DNA from: Notolepis coatsorum
Taxonomy: Eukaryota; Chordata; Actinopteri; Aulopiformes; Paralepididae
Length of the DNA stretch: 64,000 nt
NCBI GenBank assembly: GCA_963971535.1
Contig: OZ020589.1
Span: 57,314,342 to 57,378,341, forward strand
Direction of reading: 5' to 3'
A model generated the notes under the pieces. It searched no databases and was not told the origin of the DNA. It saw only the letters and a list, made by a program, of their open reading frames with translations. Within the stretch, counting starts at the first letter, position 1, and every line of letters starts with the position of its first letter. Made by a program: the position numbers and the translations under genes. Of the stretch, positions 42,992-53,078 are shown piece after piece.

Positions 42992-44713
42992 ATGTCAGAC
43001 AGCGACACCCCGAAGCCGGAGGCCAAAGCCGGGCCGTCCCGGGTGAAGCAAAGAGATGACTCGCCGTCCCCGCTCAAAGAGGAAGGAAGAGAAGCCGAGA
43101 CGGTGCAGACCTTGACCGCCGAGGTGGAGTTCCTAAAGGGTCAACTCCAAGACCAGGCAGGCGTCCTGGATCACCAGCACGAACAATTAGAGCAGGCCCG
43201 ACGCCAAGAGTCGCTTGCCTTGGCACAGGCCATGCTCCGACAGCTTCCTCCCGCGCCCTTCCCGGTGGTGTACGTCCAACGAGAGCGGAAGTGCAGCGAA
43301 TTTGGAGGGGAAAAGGAGAGAGGGGAACCGCCAGTAGAAGACTGGATCCAGGTGATGAGGACCCACCTCCGTGCCAGTAGAATACCTGAGGAGGAACAAG
43401 CGGAGGTCGTACAGCTTCACCTCAAAGGCGAGGCGAAACAGACGGCACGCTTCCTGACAGAGGGAACCGTCCCCGACACTGAAGCCCTGTTCTCGCTCCT
43501 TGAAGAAACCTACGGGGACCAGGTCCCGGTCAGCATTCGCCTGGGGGAGTTCTTTGACCGAAGACAGGCCACCGGGGAGACGGTGCGCCAGTTCGCCTAC
43601 GACCTGCAGGAGAGAATCCGTCGCCCACGACGTCGGGCGCCTGCACAGGTTGCCGACGCCGCCGCCCTGCTACAAGAGCGGTTTGTGGTAGGCCTCAGAG
43701 ACGAGGCCCTGAGGAGAGAAATGCGGAAGTACATGAGAGAGGACGCGACGAGGCCGTTTCCTCAAGTCCTGAAGGTGGTGATCGATTGCTCGGAGGATGA
43801 GCTGGTCCTCCCCTCCGACAAGAGCTCCCCCCGGGGTTTAGTACACGCCGCGGCCGCGGAGAGACAGGAGGCCCCACCGAACGTCGACGCGCTGCAGGAA
43901 GCTATTCAGCAGCTCAAGGCAGGACAGGAGCAGCTAGGTGCGCGCCAAGAGCAACTATTCCTGGCCTTCCTACAGGAACGTGACGCGCCCCGGAGAGGTG
44001 CCACTGGGCGGCGACGCCGAGACGACGCGACCGCTGCCACACGGCCACCACCCCGCCGAGATGAAGAGGGCAGGCTGATCTGCTACGCCTGCAATCAGCC
44101 GGGCCACATCAGCAGGGATTGTCCCCGCTCAGCCCGCGGGCCATGCCTAGCCGCTAATCCCGCCCCCGAAGCTCCGGGCCCGACAGGGTACCGGCCCGGG
44201 CCACGAAGAGCAGTGGACGCTGTCGCAGCCGGAGTCACCGACTCGGCTACGGAGGGCATTGGGACGCAGGACGTGCACGGGGAGTGCCTCACCCTAGACG
44301 TTCAGATCGACGGGGTCGAGACCCGCTGCCTCTTCGATACAGGCGCCGAAGTCACAACCATGAACGAGAGTCACTTCAGAAGACACTTTCCACGGTCGAG
44401 GTTGACCCCCTCCAACTGGATCACCCTCATTGCCGCCAACGGGTTGGAGATCCCAGTGGTGGGGTGTCTATACGCCGAAGTGAAGTGCCTAGAGATGACG
44501 TTTGTGGGTAAATGTATATTCATCCTAAAGGACGACCCCGCCCGAATGGCACCAGGAGACGCCGTCCAGGGACTTCTGGGCATGAACGTGCTCGGCGGGG
44601 TAGACGGTCTGTTCAGAGGAATCAAGGGGATGCGCCTGGCGAGCCGAAGACGGGTCGACGCTAAGAGCATCGCCATCCGCCGTATAGTCACCGCCATGGC
44701 CCAAGAAGCCTGA
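42992..44713 (+). CDS. Gypsy gag-protease
   Basis: I use the ATG at 42992 (MSDSDTPKPEAK); the frame extends upstream only through a GTG. It has a Gln/Glu-rich coiled coil (about residues 40-85), a gag capsid-like region (CSEFGGEKERG, EDWIQVMRTHLRAS, FLTEGTVPDTEALFSLLEETYG, LGEFFDRRQ), a CX2CX4HX4C zinc knuckle (CYACNQPGHISRDC, 44081-44122) and an aspartic protease with LFDTGAEVTTM (DTG at 44336-44344) and LLGMNVLGG. It is intact over 573 codons and ends at TGA 44711-44713. The frame of the following RT ORF is the same, so gag-protease and RT are separated only by that stop. Confidence 0.85.
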   Translation: MSDSDTPKPEAKAGPSRVKQRDDSPSPLKEEGREAETVQTLTAEVEFLKGQLQDQAGVLDHQHEQLEQARRQESLALAQAMLRQLPPAPFPVVYVQRERKCSEFGGEKERGEPPVEDWIQVMRTHLRASRIPEEEQAEVVQLHLKGEAKQTARFLTEGTVPDTEALFSLLEETYGDQVPVSIRLGEFFDRRQATGETVRQFAYDLQERIRRPRRRAPAQVADAAALLQERFVVGLRDEALRREMRKYMREDATRPFPQVLKVVIDCSEDELVLPSDKSSPRGLVHAAAAERQEAPPNVDALQEAIQQLKAGQEQLGARQEQLFLAFLQERDAPRRGATGRRRRDDATAATRPPPRRDEEGRLICYACNQPGHISRDCPRSARGPCLAANPAPEAPGPTGYRPGPRRAVDAVAAGVTDSATEGIGTQDVHGECLTLDVQIDGVETRCLFDTGAEVTTMNESHFRRHFPRSRLTPSNWITLIAANGLEIPVVGCLYAEVKCLEMTFVGKCIFILKDDPARMAPGDAVQGLLGMNVLGGVDGLFRGIKGMRLASRRRVDAKSIAIRRIVTAMAQEA

Positions 44714-44734
44714 GAGTGTACCGCCCCGGGAAGA

Positions 44735-46339
44735 ATGGGGTACGTCAAAGTGGCCGGCCGAGAGCCGGTGGTTATTCCCCCACACAGCGAAGTGATCGTC
44801 TCAGGCCGCTGCGAGACGACGGTGGGGATGCGGCGCCCCGTGATGCTAGAGAACACGGCAAGTGCTAACCTGCCCCCCGGAATGCTGGTGGCGAACGTGG
44901 TGACCTACGCCCGACAGGGAAGAGTGCCGGTGCGGGTGTTGAACCCGACTGACGTTGAGATGGTGCTCAGACCCAGGTCCAGGCTGGCGGAGCTCCACTG
45001 TCCCCATCAAGTGCGGCCTAAGGAGAGGGTGACCATGGAGGAAGTAGACGGAGGCGTCCGAGTGACGGCGATTGAGGCTCGAGACAGCCCGCCAGAAGTG
45101 GAGCTGTACGGAAGGGTCCGAGGACTGGCCGTGCCCGTGCAGGCGAATCTGCAAGATCTCACGCCGGCCCAAGTGAGCCGACTAAATCAAGTGCTAGAGA
45201 AACACAAGGCGGTGTTCTCCGTGGACGACGGAGACTACGGTTACACAACCACGGCCACTCACTACGTCCCCACCGGTAAAGCATCCCCGGTCAAGCAACG
45301 ACACCGCCGAATACCGCCTCACGCGTTTCAAGAGGTGAAGCGGCACGTACAAGACCTGGTGGACCAGGGGGTGATAGTAGAGAGCTGCAGTCCGTGGGCG
45401 TCGCCGGCCGTGATCGTCATAAAGAAGGACGGCTCCGTGCAGTTCTGCTGTGACTACCGCCTCAATAACATGACGCACCGAGATGCGTACCCCCTACCTC
45501 GTATTGAAGAGTCCCTAGACGCCTTGGGGCAGGCCAAGATCTTCTCCTCACTCGACCTCACCGCTGGCTACTTCCAAGTGGCGGTGAAAGAAGAGGATCA
45601 AGAGAAGACAGCCGTCACGACGCCCTTCGGCCTCTACCAGTGGACCCGCATGCCCTTCGGCTTGTGTAATGCACCCGCAACCTTTCAGCGGTTGATGACC
45701 GCCGTGCTGGGAGACCTGGCCTTCGACGTCCTGCTTGTCTATTTAGACGACGTCTTAGTGTTCGCCCGTGACTTCGAGAGCCATTGCCAGAAGTTGGACC
45801 TGGTGTTTGGACGACTGCGGGAACATGGGCTCAAACTCAAGCCCCGAAAGTGCTTCCTTCTGAAGACCGAGGTCAAATTCCTGGGACACGTCGTCTCCGC
45901 AGCCGGCATACAGGTGGACACCGACAAAGTGAAGGCGTTGGAGGACTGGCCAGCGCCACGCTCAGCGAAGGAGGTGAGGCAGGTTATCGGGTTCCTGTCC
46001 TATTATCGGCGGTTTGTGCCCCGCTTCGCCCAAGTGGCCCAGCCCCTGCATGCCCTGATGGGAAAAGAAAAGAAGGGGTTCGCTAAAGGCCGGCCCGAGG
46101 CCTTCAAGTGGACTCTGCAGTGTCAGACGGCCTTCGATCATCTGCGGGAGTGCCTCTTGACGCCTCTGGTGCTGGCCTACCCCGACCTCCAACTCCCCTT
46201 CATAGTGACCACAGACGGGAGCTATTTGGGACTGGGAGCGGTACTGAGCCAGAAGCAAGAGGGCGTGGAGCGAGTCATCGCCTTTGCGAGCCGAGGTCTG
46301 CGGGGGTCCGAAAGGAATGACAAAAATTACAGTGCCTTA
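44735..46339 (+). pseudogene. Gypsy pol part 1: reverse transcriptase and start of RNase H
   Basis: Open in the same frame as gag. RT motifs are QFCCDYRLNNMT, SLDLTAGYFQV, TPFGLYQWTRMPFGLCNAP, YLDD (45740-45751, residue 336) and FLGHVVSAAGI, followed by the RNase H start TTDGSYLGLGAVL. The frame is cut after NYSAL at 46339 by the insertion 46340-46992, and the RNase H resumes at KLELLALKWAV (46993). The enzyme copies element RNA to DNA. It is not functional as it stands unless the insertion is removed from the RNA. Confidence 0.85.
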
Positions 46340-46992
46340 GGGAGGGGGTAGGCGCCCCGAACCTCTAGGGCATAACAGGCGGCGGTGGGACTGCGAAGTC
46401 CCGAGGGCACGTAAAATATGTAATATAGTGCTGGGGAGAGACTGAAGGGCCCCCGTGTCTGATGAGGTATGAATCAACATACCACCGTGGTACCGTCTAT
46501 TCGGCGTGTGTGTCGCACACGCAAGTGTGGGGGCAACACGTGGTACGTGGATGACAGTCCACACCTAGCAGAGACGTGCACGGGCACCTCTGTGAACAGG
46601 CAAGGCGGGTGAAAACGGTCAAAGTTTCCATACCCAAAGCAAAGTGGGGTGGGGATCAGACCGTCGGTTCTTACCTGGGTGGCCAACAACCACTACGGGG
46701 TCTAGGATCGCTATCGACTGGGTCACCTGCCGGTCGGATCGCATGTGGCAGTAAGACCATGGTGATGGCCGCCGCGTTCGGCTCAATGTACAGTCAGGCC
46801 ACTATAAGCTGAAACCGAATGAGTTTGTAAGCGAGTAGTGTTTCTGTGATCGGTGTTTTTGAAAAGAAAATGCCGGGAAGCAGAAAGCTAAGGCTTGTCG
46901 GTCCAGAGGAGTCTGGATGGTAAAGCCTAGGGGTGGAAAGGGACCTAGCCTGGAACTGCGCCCGTAAGGGGGGTTCAAAGGGTCTAAGTGTC
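46340..46992 (+). other. Unidentified 653-bp insertion with several stable hairpins
   Basis: It sits inside the RNase H coding region between ...AGTGCCTTA and AAGCTGGAA. By protein comparison, removing exactly 653 bp would leave the usual spacing of the NYSxxKLELLAL motif. It has no ORF, no terminal inverted repeat and no A-tail. Perfect stems include GGGACT-GCGA-AGTCCC (46387-46402, GNRA loop), GCGTGTG/CACACGC (46504-46522), GGTATG/CATACC (46466-46483), GTGGA/TCCAC (46547-46562) and a terminal GAAC...CCC-GTAA-GGG...GTTC (46953-46976). The boundary could equally involve a 6-bp near-duplication agtgcc/agtgtc. It could be a structured RNA element, an intron-like insertion or an unknown retroposon. 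Confidence 0.5.
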
Positions 46993-48925
46993 AAGCTGGA
47001 ACTCCTCGCCCTGAAGTGGGCAGTCACTGAGAAGTTCCGAGACCTCTTGATGTACGCCCAGTTCACCGTGATCACCGACCACAACCCATTGAAGCACCTA
47101 GGTACGGCCAACCTGGGAGCAGTGGAGCAGCGCTGGAACGCTCAGCTCGCAGAGTACGACTTCGTGGTCCAGTACAAGCCTGGTCGACTGAACCAGAACG
47201 CCGACGCCCTGTCTCGCATGCCGATGCGGACCGAACCTGAGGTAGAAGACACCGAAAAAGACTTCCTAACAATACCCGCAACCGGCACTCACACCCGTCA
47301 GGGTCTACCGGAACGGACCGCCTCCTTGTGCGCCCCCGCCTCAGTCGCCCGCGATGGCTACGTCCTGGTCCCAGCGGAAGAAGTACGGGCCCTGCTAGGC
47401 CCCGAGAGACCGGGGTTGGCGGATAGCGACACAGAAAGGGAACAGCGGGTATGACTGGGCGGAAATGCGGCAGCTACAGGCGGACGATCCCGAGTTGGGT
47501 CCGGTGTGGCGGGCAGCGACCCGGGGAGTCCCTCCCACCAAAGTACAGTTGAAGGAGGGAGACCCCGAGACTCTGCAAGTTATACGGGCAGTGGGAGCGG
47601 TTCCCTCTGCACCAACAAGTACTGTTTCGACGCGTCAGTGACCCCCGGGACGGGGAGGAGGTTCTGCAGCTGGTGGTGCCCACGGCCCTGCGACGGAGGA
47701 TCTACGAGACCCAACACGAAGATGGAGGACACTACGGAGGGCAAGGGACAGTGGACCTGATGAGGCGAAGTTATTACTGGACCGGGATGACAGAAGAGGT
47801 GAAGAAATGGGTGCAGTAATGGGACGTATTTCCTAAAGCCCAGGCCCTGATGACCTGCACCAACGTGACAGCCCCCATGGAGGTCCTTGCTATGGACTTT
47901 ACCGTGTTGGAAAGGTCAGTGGGTGGCTAGGAGAACGTACTGGTACTGACCGACATGTTCACCAGATTCACCATTGCCATACCGACCAAAGATCAGACGG
48001 CGAAGACCACCGCCGCCGCCATCATCAAGCATTGGTTTGTGTATTACGGTTGCCCTGCCCGACTCCATGCCGACCAAGGGCATAATTTCGAGTCGAGCGT
48101 CATCAAGGAACTCTGCCGACTGTACGGAATCTCCAAGAGCCGCACCGCGCCTTACCATCCTCAGGGGAATGGGCAATGTGAGAGGTTCAACCGGACAATG
48201 CACGACATGCCGCGGAGTCTGCCCGCCGAGATGAAGCGAGACTGGAAGGAGCACCTACCCGAGTTGGTACTCACGTACAACTGCCATGTGCACTCCTCCA
48301 CGGGGTACTCCCCCTTCTACCTGCTCTTCGGAAGGGACGCCAGACAGCCCCGAGATGTCCTGGGGGGCCGAGCCGTCATCCAGGAGGGAGGACCTAGACG
48401 AGTGGGTACAGAGTCATCACGAGCGATTAAAGGCCGCTGCCGAGGCCGCCGAGGCTACGGCGAAGCAGGCGTCTCATCGGCGCAAGAGGATTTACGACAG
48501 GAAGAGCAGAGGTGCACTCCTGCGGGCGGGGGACCGAGTCCTGATACGCGACCACCGAACCCGGGGCCATAACAAGATACAGGACAAGTGGGAGCCTACG
48601 TCGTACGTGGTAGTGAAGCAGAGCCACGAAGGGACACCCGTGTTCACAGTCAGGCCCGAAACAGGGGGCCCTGAGAGGACCGTGCATCGAGACCAGCTCA
48701 AGACCTGTCCGTTTCCAGCCTCCGACCCAGAAGCAAGGGTGAGGGCCCCTCGACAGACCCCTGTGGCGCTGCGGGGCTCGTCCGAATCAGACAGTGGAGA
48801 TGCTTTCGGGTGCCGCCGAGAACCGCATCCTAGGGCGTGTAACCACCCCAGGCCCATGCGGGACGTCCCGGAAGAGGCAGCGAACGCTGGGTCAGACGCG
48901 GAGTCGACCCCATCAGGAGAAGAGC
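46993..48925 (+). pseudogene. Gypsy pol part 2: RNase H end and integrase, degraded
   Basis: RNase H continues (KLELLALKWAV, VITDHNPLKHL, NADALSRM). The linker and integrase zinc finger (TQHEDGGHYGGQGT, YYWTGM) have a frameshift near 47600 and stops at about 47817 and 47927. The integrase core keeps its acidic residues: [17 protein letters not shown] and [10 protein letters not shown]. Another frameshift near 48370 leads to the C-terminal part ([46 protein letters not shown]). Integrase would join the cDNA to host DNA. The end is cut by an L2 LINE at about 48926. Confidence 0.85.
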
Positions 48926-50561
48926 CATGTGCACTCCCCCACCTCCCTAAAACAAGCCAGAGTCACGCCCCTCATAAAAAAACCAACCCTGAACCCCACC
49001 GTCATAGCCAACTATCGTCCTGTCTCTCTTCTCTCCTTCCTTTCTAAAACACTTGAACGTGCTGTATCCAACCAACTTACTGCTTATCTCTTACAGAATG
49101 ACCTCCTAGACCCCAATCAGTCTGGCTTCCGGACTGGCCACTCCACAGAAACGGCCCTCATTGCGGTCACAGAGGCACTTCACTTAGCAAAAGCGAAAGG
49201 CCTCTCCTCTGTCCTGATTCTCCTAGATCTATCTGCAGCCTTCGACACAGTCAACCATCAGATCCTCCTCGCGGCCCTCGCAGGAATGGGAGTGGCTGGA
49301 TCTGCGCTGACATGGCTGACATCATACCTCAATGACTGCTCCTACCAAGTGTCATGGAGAGGGACTCTGTCGGCCACCCGCCCCCTCCGGACGGGTGTCC
49401 CCCAGGGCTCGGTCCTAGGACCTCTTCTCTTCTCCCTCTACACTAAATCACTGGGTAACATTATCACGTCTCATGGCTTCTCATATCATTGTTATGCCGA
49501 TGATACTCAACTCTTCCTCTCCTTCCCTCCCTCAGATATCCATGTCTCTGAGCGGATCTCGGCCTGTCTGTCCGACATCTCCGCCTGGATGACGACCAAC
49601 CACCTCAAACTGAACCTAAGCAAAACAGAATTGCTCCACCTGACGGCCAAATCCTCCCCCCTGACCAACCTCTCCATCACAGTCGAGAATGCAGCTGTGA
49701 CCGCGTCCCCGACCGCCAAGAACCTTGGTGTTGTCCTCGACGACCAGTTGAACTTCTCTGCTCACATCGCAGCGACAACCAGAACCTGCAGATTCCTCCT
49801 GAGCAACGTCAGAAGGATACGCCCATTCCTGACGAAAGAAGCCACCCAACTCCTCGTCCAATCAACAGTCATCTCCCGCCTCGACTACTGCAACGCACTG
49901 CTAGCTGGCCTCCCGGCCACTGCCACCAAGCCTCTTCAACTCATTCAAAACGCAGCGGCCCGCCTGATCTCAAACCTACCGAAGTCGGCCCATGTCACCC
50001 CACTTCTTAGGGACCTGCACTGGCTCCCCATTGCTGCACGTGTCCGCTTCAAGGCCCTCGACCTAGCATACCATGCGGCAAAGGGAACCGCTCCCGCCTA
50101 CCTCCGGTCAATGGTCTCTAACTACACACCCTCAAGACCCCTACGCTCTGCATCTTCTGGCCGCCTCAGATCTACTCCTATCCAAGCTCCCGGAGGGTCA
50201 TCAAAGAGAAGCCGCCTATTCTCAGTCCTTGCCCCACAATGGTGGAATGAACTACCCATCCCAGTTAGGACAGCCGAATCCCGTCCAATCTTTCGCCGTC
50301 GACTAAAGACTCACTTCTTCAACCATTATCTGAAATGATTAAAAAAAAAAAAAAAAAAAAAAAATCTAACCCCGACTAACCTTACTGTCATGCACTTGTC
50401 CTAATAAACTAACCTACACTGTAACACGCAACACTTTGATAAACATCATTGTTACTCAGCTGATAGAGTTATACCCTTCTTGCTGTCTTGTCGCACAGAA
50501 CTTGTAAGTCGCTTTGGATAAAAGCGTCAGCTAAATGACTAAATGTAAATGTAAATGTAAG
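48926..50561 (+). mobile_element. 5'-truncated L2 LINE
   Basis: It starts within the RT (SPTSLKQARVTPLIKKPTL) and runs to the classical L2-type 3' end: A-run (50341-50364), cgctttggataaaagcgtc and a taaatgtaaatgtaa tail. It splits the gypsy pol, whose last coding part resumes at about 50562. Confidence 0.9.
48930..50338 (+). pseudogene. L2 reverse transcriptase, 5'-truncated but uninterrupted
   Basis: The frame has no internal stop. Motifs are ANYRPVSLLSFLSK, NQSGFRTGHSTETAL, LLDLSAAFDTVNH, TGVPQGSVLGP, CYADDTQLF (catalytic YADD), LNLSKTELL, KNLGVVLDD, VISRLDYCNALLAG, LRDLHWLPI, WWNELPIPVR and a C-terminal RRLKTHFF before the stop. The endonuclease and N-terminal RT part are missing, which is usual for LINE copies. 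The open frame extends upstream into the gypsy sequence by chance in a different frame from gypsy pol. Confidence 0.85.
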
Positions 50562-50845
50562 AGGGGGAGGAAGGCGGAGACGGAGTCGAAGCGGAGGCCG
50601 CGGGCGGTCCACCGATGGCCCCGGAGGGCGAGGCCGTGGTCCATGACCCACCTACAGACACAGAAGAATCCGACACGGAGTCGGAGGTGGGGGGAGTGGA
50701 ACCCCCCAGAGTGGAACCAGCCCGGCCCCACAGGAGCACCAGAGGTCGGCTACCCGTTCGGTATCGCCAGGACTACGTGCTCAAGAGTGTGTTTCTTGAA
50801 CAGTGTGTCCAGCTCATGAAGGAGTGTGTGAAACCGTTAGCATAA
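50562..50845 (+). pseudogene. Gypsy pol C-terminal tail beyond the L2
   Basis: An acidic stretch is followed by PHRSTRGRLPVRYRQDYV, the usual ending of this type of gypsy pol, and a stop at 50845. It is the continuation of the polyprotein interrupted at 48925. Confidence 0.7.
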
Positions 50846-50944
50846 GGTACGAGTGTCGATCGATGTGTGAAACTGTTGGTCTCAGGACCGTTTTCATGCA
50901 TGTGTTGGTTGTTGTTGTTAACTTGAGCCGTCTCTACGACAAAA

Positions 50945-52325
50945 GAGGCGGGTGAGGCGAGTCCTGAACCAGAGGACGACGTGGACTGGGTCCACATGCT
51001 GCATGGACAGCTCAGCGCAGTAGTCACGCTGGCTGAGCTGCAGCAGGCTGCGGCTGAAGATGAGACGGCTATCCAGGACGGCTGGCCAGCCACGGTGGAG
51101 GACAGACTGCTCCCCTACCGCAACGAGCTCTCCTGCTGGGGGAGGTGTGCCTCGCCCGCAATCACCACGCTATTATACCAGAGGCGCTGAGGGCCAGGGT
51201 ATTGCACATGGCGCACAACGGCCACCTGGGGGTGGTTAAGTTGAGACAATGCTGCAGAGACACAGTTTGGTGGCCTCACATAGACGGCGACGTCGAGGAG
51301 CTGGTGCGCAACTGTACCTGCTGCCTGCTGAGTGGGAACACGGGCCAACCGGCTACAGCACCCCTCACCCCAACCCTGTGGCCGTCCGCGCCGTGGGAGC
51401 ACAGTCAGGTTGACCTATGCGGAGAGCTTCATGGGGCCCCGGCATATGCCCGCTACCTGATGGTCGTGCACGACCTACACTCAAAGTGGCCAGAAGCCAT
51501 CGAACTCAGCTCCATCACCACACAGAGCATCACCGACAACCTCGTCAAGCTGTTTGGGCGCTGGGGCCTGCCCAGTGTCATCACCACAGGCAATGGGCCT
51601 CAATTCATTTCGGCAGAGTTCTCGGAGTTCCTGTCACTGAGGTCCATCAGGCACATCAGGACGTCGGTCTACCATCCTGACAGTAACGGCAGCGTTGAAT
51701 GCCTAAACAAATCTCTGAAGAATGAAATCCGAGCCTGCCTGGAGGAGGGGAAAACCTTCAGCGCTGCACTAACCCAAACTCTCCTGACCATCCGGGCATC
51801 CAAGCACTCCACCACAGGGGTCTCTCCGGCTCTGCTCATGATTGGGCGAGAAATGAAACAACCACTAGACTGCTTGAGAGCTGAACCGGCCACCGCATAG
51901 ATCCCCCCAGAGATCAGGTCCAAAGCTCACAGGCTCAGATGAAACGGAGGTATGATGCCTCTCACAGAGTAAAGACCCCCACTATGTCGGCAGGGGATTG
52001 GGTCAGGATTAAACACGCCCACCGCAAGAACAAGCTGAGCTCATACTGGTCAGCACCCCTCCGAGTGACCCGTCAACTGGGTCCGGACACCTACAGACTA
52101 GATGATGGTTCTCGCTGGCACTCCAACCGCCTGCATAAGGTTGGTGCCCCAACACTGCCCGCATCATCCATGGGCCAAGCTGCAACCCACAGTTGGCAGC
52201 CCCGCTTGGAAGCAACCAGGGTGGGAGGTAACCCACCACAACCACCATACCCTGCTCCCCAGCCTGCTTGCCCTCAGAGGGTGAGGGCTCCGCCCGCTTG
52301 GCATGGGGACTATGTTACTGGGTAA
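50945..52325 (+). pseudogene. Second gypsy element: integrase half of pol, degraded
   Basis: It begins abruptly near 50945 (EPEDDVDWVHMLHGQLSA), with a frameshift at about 51140. Then come the integrase zinc-finger region (HMAHNGHLG...CTCCLLSGNTGQ), the core (SQVDLCGELHG, DLHSKWPEAIEL), the second catalytic motif read as TTGNGPQFIS where Asp is expected, and NGSVECLNKSLKN. A stop at 51898 and a frame change precede the chromatin/DNA-binding tail (RYDASHRVKTPTMSAGDWVRIK, YRLDDGSRWHSNRLHKV). Gag, protease, RT and RNase H are absent. A polypurine tract and LTR follow. Confidence 0.85.
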
Positions 52326-52386
52326 ATGCCACAGGTTGGTGGACTGGAATGTTCTATTGCTGTTGCAAAAGGGAAGGGGGGGGGAA

Positions 52387-53078
52387 TGTTATGTCCTGTT
52401 ATGCTACGTGTAGGTTGTGAGACACTAGCAGTGACACTGTAGGCTACTGTGCCTTTAAGAGAGGGGCGTGGGTAGCGCTTGAGTAAGGGTTGTGTTATGT
52501 AACGTAAGAGTCAGTCGAAGAGCGGTTAGGTGGCGTAGCAGAGATTGCGTTCGTCACCAACCCCGGAGCTGTGAGCTGGATTTGCCTGTTCGAATCCAGC
52601 TCACAGCTCCGGGGTTGTCACCAGCTTGGCTGGCCGTTCACACTAATACAATTGGCTGTATTAGAGGGTGGGAGAAGCTGGCGGGGTGGGTCCGGGTCGT
52701 TGTAAACAGCGACTCCTACAGTTCGGTCGGGGCGCCTGCTAAGCGTGGATAGGACCTGAGTGGGATAGTGTGATCCTTCCACACGCTACGCCCTCTCAGG
52801 GACGATCCGCGCTGCCAGGTGAAAAGAAGCGGTTGATTGGCTGGACGTGTGTCGGAGGAAGCACGTGATAGCCTCCACTCTCCCAGATGATCTGACTGTG
52901 GGGGGTAAGTGCGCAGCGACCAGGAAGGGGATTGGGAATTGGCATACGACTAACATTGGGATGGGAGAAAAATCTGAGGAAAATGGAGGGGGAAAAAGAT
53001 ATAAAAAAAAAGAAAAAAGAGTCAGTCGAATAAAGTTATGAAACTACACGGTTGTGTGTTCATTGTCTCAACATAACA
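52387..53078 (+). repeat. Short 3' LTR of the second gypsy, split by a SINE
   Basis: It starts TGTTATG directly after a polypurine tract (aaaagggaaggggggggg) and ends CATAACA, a 7-bp inverted terminus. An aataaa signal lies at 53029-53034. Without the SINE and its duplication the LTR is only about 181 bp. Confidence 0.75.
52520..53016 (+). mobile_element. tRNA-headed SINE with 14-bp target duplication
   Basis: AAGAGTCAGTCGAA is present at 52506-52519 and 53017-53030. The 497-bp body has an A-box-like tggcgtagca (52531-52540) and a B box gttcgaatcc (52588-52597), the internal promoter of RNA polymerase III, and ends in an A-rich tail (agatataaaaaaaaagaaaa). There is no ORF; it depends on a LINE for movement. 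The head includes a perfect 25-bp stem (52558-52582 with 52593-52617) around the B box. Confidence 0.85.

Larger units (their letters stand above)
42774..50845 (+). mobile_element. Ty3/gypsy element, broken by L1, a structured insertion and an L2
   Basis: The order is end of LTR, primer site, gag, protease, RT, RNase H, integrase and a C-terminal tail. The upstream part of the LTR is cut off by the L1 insertion. Pol is interrupted at 46340-46992 and at about 48926-50561. No downstream LTR is seen: the sequence changes near 50945 to a different gypsy element. Confidence 0.9.

Noticed and set aside
46456-46500. ctgatgag as a hammerhead ribozyme core
   Set aside because: The motif is followed by a stem, but the required GAAA element after it is absent (CACC instead).
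46340-46992. Group II or group I self-splicing intron
   Set aside because: No GUGYG start, no convincing domain V or terminal AY, and no group I core could be read. Kept only as an unexplained insertion.
52520-52600. Functional tRNA gene
   Set aside because: A and B boxes are present but the cloverleaf is not; the long stem, A-rich tail and 14-bp duplications show a SINE.
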